Shown piece by piece: positions 60,717 through 64,000 of a stretch of DNA of 64,000 bases; position 1 is the first letter of the stretch; each line of letters starts with the position of its first letter. The stretch spans positions 62,001-126,000 of the forward strand of contig CAVPHV010000017.1 in NCBI GenBank assembly GCA_963704825.1. Direction: 5' to 3'. The notes beneath the pieces are model-generated. The model searched no databases. It had not been told where the DNA came from and saw only the letters and a list, made by a program, of their open reading frames with translations. The position numbers and the translations under genes were made by a program. The stretch is from CAVPHV01 sp963704825. GTDB lineage: Bacteria; Actinomycetota; Acidimicrobiia; Spongiisociales; UBA5794.

Positions 60717-62160
60717 GGCCGCCATCTTGGCCCGATGCGGTTCTGGCGGCGAGCCATGTGGTGATGGGCACTGCGGCTACAAGGCCGATGCTGCCAACCA
60801 GGGTCCTTACGATTTCGACGGCGACGACCTCGCTGTTGGCGATCGACCCGAGCGATTGCTGGGCGAGCACAAAAAGGACGAGCAGCGGGAGCGAGGCTCC
60901 GGCGTAGGCGAGCAGCAGGGTGTTGACCGTCGAGGCGATGTGGTCCCGCCCGATCCTCAGGCCGCCGGCGAAGAGGCGGCCCCGGGTGAGAGCCGGGCTG
61001 GCCGCCTTCAGCTCCCACACCGCGGATGCCTGGGTCACGGTGACGTCGTCGATTGCGCCGGCGGCGCCAAGGACGATGCCGGCCAGCAGCAAACCCCGCA
61101 CGTCGATCGACCCGAACAGTGTGAGGAACGAGCTCTCTTCGGTGGCGACCCCGGTGAAGTTCGCCAAGGCGACCACCACGGCGGAGAGCAGCGCGGTGAG
61201 GATCAGAGCCGACAGCGTACCGAGCAGGGCGACGGTGGTCATTCGCGAGAAACCATGGGCCAGATAGAGGGCAAGGTAGGCAATCGCAGAGGCACCGACC
61301 ACGGCGACGAGCACCGGGCTGCGGCCATCGAGAATGGCAGGCAGCACAAAGAGCAAGAGCACCATCACGCTGGCGATAAGGCCGCCGAGTGCGGCAACTC
61401 CACGCAACCGCCCCAGGGCGACGACGACCGCGGCAAAGAGCAGGGCCAGGGCGATCAGCAGCGGCCGCCGCTGGAAGTCGGCGAACTGGTAGAGGATGCT
61501 GGGGTCGACCGGCGCCACGGCGAGGATCTCGAGTTCATCGGCTTCATCTTGGAAGAACTCGATGACGGCCATGTCACCCGGCAGCAGCGTCTCGGCGTAG
61601 TCGCCGGGGAACAGTTCGTAGTCGACATACCGGCCGGCGTCGCCATCGTCGATCAGGAGGGTGAGCGTTCGGCACACCTCCTCAGGATCGAACGAACATG
61701 GTACGTCGGTGACGTCGACCACGGTTGTGCTCGGGGAGAGGTACGACAGCACGACGGTCTGCCCGGCCGCAAAGTCGGGGATGGATCGTCCCTGGGTGTA
61801 CTCCTGGACGAAGACGTACCCGACGTCGGGCCCGCTGCTGAGCTCCATTTCGACCCGTAGGCAGGTCTCTGTTGGCAAGCCGCGGCAGGGGCGCTCCTCG
61901 GCGGTGAGCACGGTTGCCTCGTGGAACTGACTTGGCACGCCCAGGGCCACCAAGCGCTCGGCATCTCGACGCGACTCGCCGGTGGGGCGGAGGGCGATCA
62001 TGCCCACGATGGTGAGGACGGCGCCGGCGATCGCGAGATAGGCAAGGACATCGAGGTCGACGCGAGGCCGCTTCTTCGCATCCGACTCTGGGGCGTACGC
62101 CATCCAGTCACCCAGGTCGGGATCGTGGGCGGGATCGTTCGGGACGTCCGGCGTCTCCAT
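60703..62160 (-). CDS. YibE/F-family membrane protein
   Basis: A 485-aa polytopic protein. After an acidic start and one helix, an external beta domain (about 70-230; with paired Cys in ERPCRGLPTETCLRVE and CSFDPEEVCRT) precedes the YibE/F block: GRLRGVAALGGLIASVMVLL, SGLLLAGIVLGAAGAIDDVT-like sequence and FAGGLRIGRDHIASTVNTLL, with eight or so helices. The function is unknown; members are linked to metal or lactose-type roles only loosely. It is divergent from proC by 88 bases. Confidence 0.88.
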   Translation of the reverse strand: METPDVPNDPAHDPDLGDWMAYAPESDAKKRPRVDLDVLAYLAIAGAVLTIVGMIALRPTGESRRDAERLVALGVPSQFHEATVLTAEERPCRGLPTETCLRVEMELSSGPDVGYVFVQEYTQGRSIPDFAAGQTVVLSYLSPSTTVVDVTDVPCSFDPEEVCRTLTLLIDDGDAGRYVDYELFPGDYAETLLPGDMAVIEFFQDEADELEILAVAPVDPSILYQFADFQRRPLLIALALLFAAVVVALGRLRGVAALGGLIASVMVLLLFVLPAILDGRSPVLVAVVGASAIAYLALYLAHGFSRMTTVALLGTLSALILTALLSAVVVALANFTGVATEESSFLTLFGSIDVRGLLLAGIVLGAAGAIDDVTVTQASAVWELKAASPALTRGRLFAGGLRIGRDHIASTVNTLLLAYAGASLPLLVLFVLAQQSLGSIANSEVVAVEIVRTLVGSIGLVAAVPITTWLAARTASGQDGGHAHP

Positions 62161-62248
62161 GGGGCAATGGTGGCACAGTCGGCGGGTGGAGTGGTCGCAA
62201 ACTCCCGGTCGGGCGGGAACCCGAGGTGCGTGGGCCTAACATCCGTGG

Positions 62249-63079
62249 ATGCGACCGTCCGTTGCTGTTCTCGGAGCCGGCTCGATGGGGACCATCCTCG
62301 CCGAGGGGCTGGTGCGCGCCGGCTGGGATCCCGCCGACTTGGTGCTAGCGGTCCGGCGCAAGGAGCGGGCGGTCGAGACCGAGCGCCTCACCGGTATCAC
62401 CACGCTGCTCGATGCTGCCGCCGCGGCGGCAGGCCGTGATGTGGTGGTCGTCGCGGTCAAGCCGAAGGACGTCGGCTCGTTGCTCCGCCAGGTCGCCGAC
62501 ACAATTACCTCCCACCAACTCGTTATTTCGCTGGCGGCCGGCGTACCCATCTCGGTTTTCGAGGCGGCGTTGCCGGGCGTGCCGATCGTGCGGTCGATGC
62601 CGAACACGCCGGCCGCGGTTGATGAGGCGATGACGGCGTACTGCGGGGGAGCCCATACCGACGAAGCCTCGCTGGAGCTGGCGGCCGAGGTCCTCGCCGC
62701 CGTCGGCGACACCATCAACCTCAGCGAGGACCTGCTCGATGCCGTCACCGCCGTCTCGGGTACCGGGCCTGCCTACATCTTCTTGCTCGCCGAATCGCTC
62801 ACCGAAGCCGCGATTCGCGAGGGCTTGCCCCATCATGCCGCGGAGCGCCTCGTCGACCAGACGCTGCGCGGCGCCGGCGTTCTGCTCCAAGGCTCGGAGA
62901 AGAGCGCCTTTCGGTTGCGGGCCGAGGTCACCTCGCCCGGCGGAACCACCGCGGCCGCAATGCACGTGCTCGAGAACGGCGGCTTTCGGGCGTTGGTCGA
63001 GGACGCAGTCCGGGCCGCCTCGCAGCGTTCCAACGAGCTGGGGGCCGCCGCGGCCGAAGCAGCCGGTGAGGAGAGCTGA
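62249..63079 (+). CDS. proC: pyrroline-5-carboxylate reductase
   Basis: Last step of proline synthesis, reducing P5C with NAD(P)H. A 276-aa protein with Rossmann loop VLGAGSMG (residues 7-14), VVAVKPKDV, VRSMPNTPA and the family signature region AVSGTGPAYIFLLAESL followed by TSPGGTTAAAM. Length is normal. The next gene is proline dehydrogenase three bases later, an odd pairing of synthesis and breakdown (see findings). Confidence 0.94.
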   Translation: MRPSVAVLGAGSMGTILAEGLVRAGWDPADLVLAVRRKERAVETERLTGITTLLDAAAAAAGRDVVVVAVKPKDVGSLLRQVADTITSHQLVISLAAGVPISVFEAALPGVPIVRSMPNTPAAVDEAMTAYCGGAHTDEASLELAAEVLAAVGDTINLSEDLLDAVTAVSGTGPAYIFLLAESLTEAAIREGLPHHAAERLVDQTLRGAGVLLQGSEKSAFRLRAEVTSPGGTTAAAMHVLENGGFRALVEDAVRAASQRSNELGAAAAEAAGEES

Positions 63080-63081
63080 GC

Positions 63082-63999
63082 GTGACGTCGACACTGGGTC
63101 GCACCGTGTTGGCAATCACCGAGCAACCGCCCGTTCGCAAGGTCTTCACCGCTACCCGCCCCGGGCGCGCCCTGTCGACTCGCTTCGTTGCGGGTGAGAC
63201 CATGGATGACGCTGTGGCGGCAGCCCTGGGGCTGAATCAACTCGGCGCCCAGGTTTCGCTCGATCATCTCGGCGAGCACGTAGCCGACACGACGCAGGCC
63301 GAGAGTGCACGTAACGACTACCTGGCGTGCCTCGATCGCATCGGGGTCGAGGGGATCGACGGCAACATCTCCGTGAAGCTCACCCAACTCGGTCTGGGCA
63401 ACGACGACGGCCTCGCCGCCGAATCGCTGGGAGCGCTGGCGGCCCGCGCCCAGGAGGTCGGCACGTCGGTCAGCGTCGACATGGAGGAGAGCGCCCTCAC
63501 CGAGGCAACCATCACCATGTTCGAGCAGGTGCAAGCGGCGCACGGCAACCTGGGCCTTGCCCTCCAGGCGTATCTGCGGCGCACCCCGCGCGATCTCGAT
63601 CGGGTCATCGCAGCCGGGGGCCATGTGCGGCTGTGCAAGGGCGCCTACGCCGAACCGCCCGACCTGGCCTACCAGAGCAAGGCTGAGGTCAACGCCGCCT
63701 TCGACCGGCTGACCCGGTTGGTGATGGGTAACGGCAGGATCTACCCGGCGATCGCTACCCACGACGACGAACGGATCGCGCTCGCCACCGAGTTGGGCCG
63801 GTCACGGAACAAGGGGTGGGAGTTCCAGATGCTCTACGGGGTCCGCACCAAGCTGCAGGAGGAGCTCCTGGCGGCCGGTCACAAGCTGCGGGTGTATGTG
63901 CCCTACGGCTCGGCTTGGTACCCGTACCTGACCCGCCGCCTCGCCGAACGCCCCGCCAACCTCTGGTTCTTCCTACGAGCCGCCGCCAGCCGGGGCTGA
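63082..63999 (+). CDS. proline dehydrogenase
   Basis: A 305-aa FAD-dependent TIM barrel that oxidises proline to P5C. Visible family parts are GNISVKLTQLGL, VSVDMEESAL, LQAYLRRTPRDL, VRLCKGAYAEP, IATHDDERI, EFQMLYGVR and RVYVPYGSAWYPYLTRRLAER. All substrate- and FAD-contact blocks are present. GTG 63082 start, two bases after the proC stop. It is the monofunctional type; a P5C dehydrogenase gene is not seen before the window ends. The stop is at 63997-63999, the last codon. Confidence 0.94.
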   Translation: MTSTLGRTVLAITEQPPVRKVFTATRPGRALSTRFVAGETMDDAVAAALGLNQLGAQVSLDHLGEHVADTTQAESARNDYLACLDRIGVEGIDGNISVKLTQLGLGNDDGLAAESLGALAARAQEVGTSVSVDMEESALTEATITMFEQVQAAHGNLGLALQAYLRRTPRDLDRVIAAGGHVRLCKGAYAEPPDLAYQSKAEVNAAFDRLTRLVMGNGRIYPAIATHDDERIALATELGRSRNKGWEFQMLYGVRTKLQEELLAAGHKLRVYVPYGSAWYPYLTRRLAERPANLWFFLRAAASRG

Positions 64000-64000
64000 A

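Noticed and set aside
60451..61860. 469-codon plus-strand frame opposite the lipoprotein and YibE/F genes
   Set aside because: Composition is low-complexity Gln/Glu/Gly/His. The minus strand has a lipobox and YibE/F motifs.

Overview
The window is GC-rich, gene-dense DNA with many GTG starts and ATGA/GTGA stop-start overlaps. The gene families point to an actinobacterium: an F420-type LLM oxidoreductase, WS/DGAT acyltransferase, DUF2505, a WXG100/EccC locus, a free-standing LigD-type polymerase, and lipoproteins with Thr/Pro linkers. The mix fits class Acidimicrobiia best; that placement is inference, since no rRNA or tRNA gene was recognised. About 62 protein genes are supported.

Layout. 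2-652: end of a UvrD-type helicase. 659-4112: META-domain lipoprotein and pyruvate phosphate dikinase. 4251-7730: hydrolase, thioesterase and DinB genes on the minus strand, then an SDR and a gamma-carbonic-anhydrase-like protein on the plus strand. 7887-18050: sensor kinase, then a purine-oxidation neighbourhood (8-oxoguanine deaminase, OFA-type transporter, three-subunit molybdenum hydroxylase, MocA-like cytidylyltransferase, LLM oxidoreductase, plus a secreted RTX-repeat protein). 18087-19147: a decayed locus holding an ECF sigma-factor fragment and a frameshifted double-SnoaL gene. 19330-21834: a TetR regulator divergent from an acyl-CoA dehydrogenase, with a clear palindromic operator between them.

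21904-26018 is the accessory patch: a VapBC toxin-antitoxin pair with its operator, a sulfotransferase, an unrecognised possible PD-(D/E)XK protein, a small membrane protein and the end of an IS21-type element. 26174-38258: nitroreductase, zincin, acyltransferase, secreted phosphodiesterase with duplicated N-terminal repeats, wax-ester/DGAT acyltransferase, metX, murI, macro domain and a NarL-type two-component pair. 38365-47703: a 1508-aa polytopic membrane protein, ATP-dependent DNA ligase, AI-2E exporter, LigD-type polymerase, cupin, GNAT and Hsp20 under a HAIR-like operator. 47882-51234: secreted beta-propeller/Ig-like protein and surE.

51348-60077 is the most interesting part. It is a compact type VII-secretion-like locus: two WXG100 proteins, a three-ATPase EccC with a degenerate second ATPase, a DUF1023 alpha/beta hydrolase and, divergently, a LysM membrane protein, an NTF2/TcpC-like membrane protein and a possible EspG-like protein. 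No EccB, EccD, EccE or MycP gene lies in the window. 60060-63999: lipoprotein, YibE/F membrane protein, then proC and proline dehydrogenase.
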